From Gammaproteobacteria bacterium (GTDB lineage Bacteria; Pseudomonadota; Gammaproteobacteria; QOAV01), in the NCBI GenBank assembly GCA_027067235.1, contig JALXFQ010000149.1, positions 1 to 6,711 on the forward strand: a DNA stretch of 6,711 nucleotides, written 5' to 3'. Below the pieces are notes generated by a model. It worked only from the letters and a program-made list of their open reading frames with translations, searched no databases and was not told the DNA's origin. The position numbers and the translations under genes are program-made. The stretch's first letter is position 1. Every line of letters begins with the position of its first letter. This document shows, piece by piece, positions 6,685-6,711 of this stretch.

Positions 6685-6711
6685 CTCTGCGGGTGTATTT
6701 GGTCGTAATAA

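Overview
This looks like a chromosomal housekeeping segment from a gammaproteobacterium. It is moderately GC-rich and not an enteric. Three things point that way. RnfA, MetG and Mrp read like close relatives of their Escherichia coli counterparts. The gene order rnfA-rnfB-rnfC is the gammaproteobacterial one. metG and mrp are divergently transcribed neighbours, as in E. coli. A more exact placement needs a database search.

Layout, left to right. Positions 1-1494, all on the minus strand, hold the start of an Rnf (Rsx) electron-transport operon. rnfA and rnfB are complete, and rnfC runs off the left edge after 115 codons. rnfA and rnfB are 3 nt apart, and rnfB and rnfC overlap by 4 nt. Upstream of rnfA, still on the minus strand, is a small unrecognised protein with two membrane segments (1572-1790). 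Upstream of that are a heptamer tandem repeat (1807-1854) and metG, methionyl-tRNA synthetase (1855-3936). A divergent intergenic region (3937-4070) separates metG from mrp/apbC on the plus strand (4071-5165), an Fe-S cluster carrier ATPase. A strong, probably bidirectional terminator (5181-5213) closes mrp. It also closes the convergent minus-strand pair ygfZ-smr (6684 down to 5191). ygfZ encodes a folate-binding Fe-S maintenance protein, and smr encodes an SmrB-like endonuclease.

Functional reading. Three of the loci concern iron-sulfur chemistry: Rnf uses many Fe-S clusters, Mrp carries or delivers clusters, and YgfZ helps maintain certain Fe-S enzymes. The other two concern translation: MetG charges tRNA, and SmrB-like proteins cleave mRNA at collided ribosomes. 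The genes look intact, with their key motifs present. There is no tRNA, rRNA, insertion sequence, CRISPR array, phage gene or toxin-antitoxin pair that I can support. I did not find a new multi-gene system. The least explained items are the small membrane protein, the heptamer repeat in front of it, and a terminator whose loop contains the smr stop codon.
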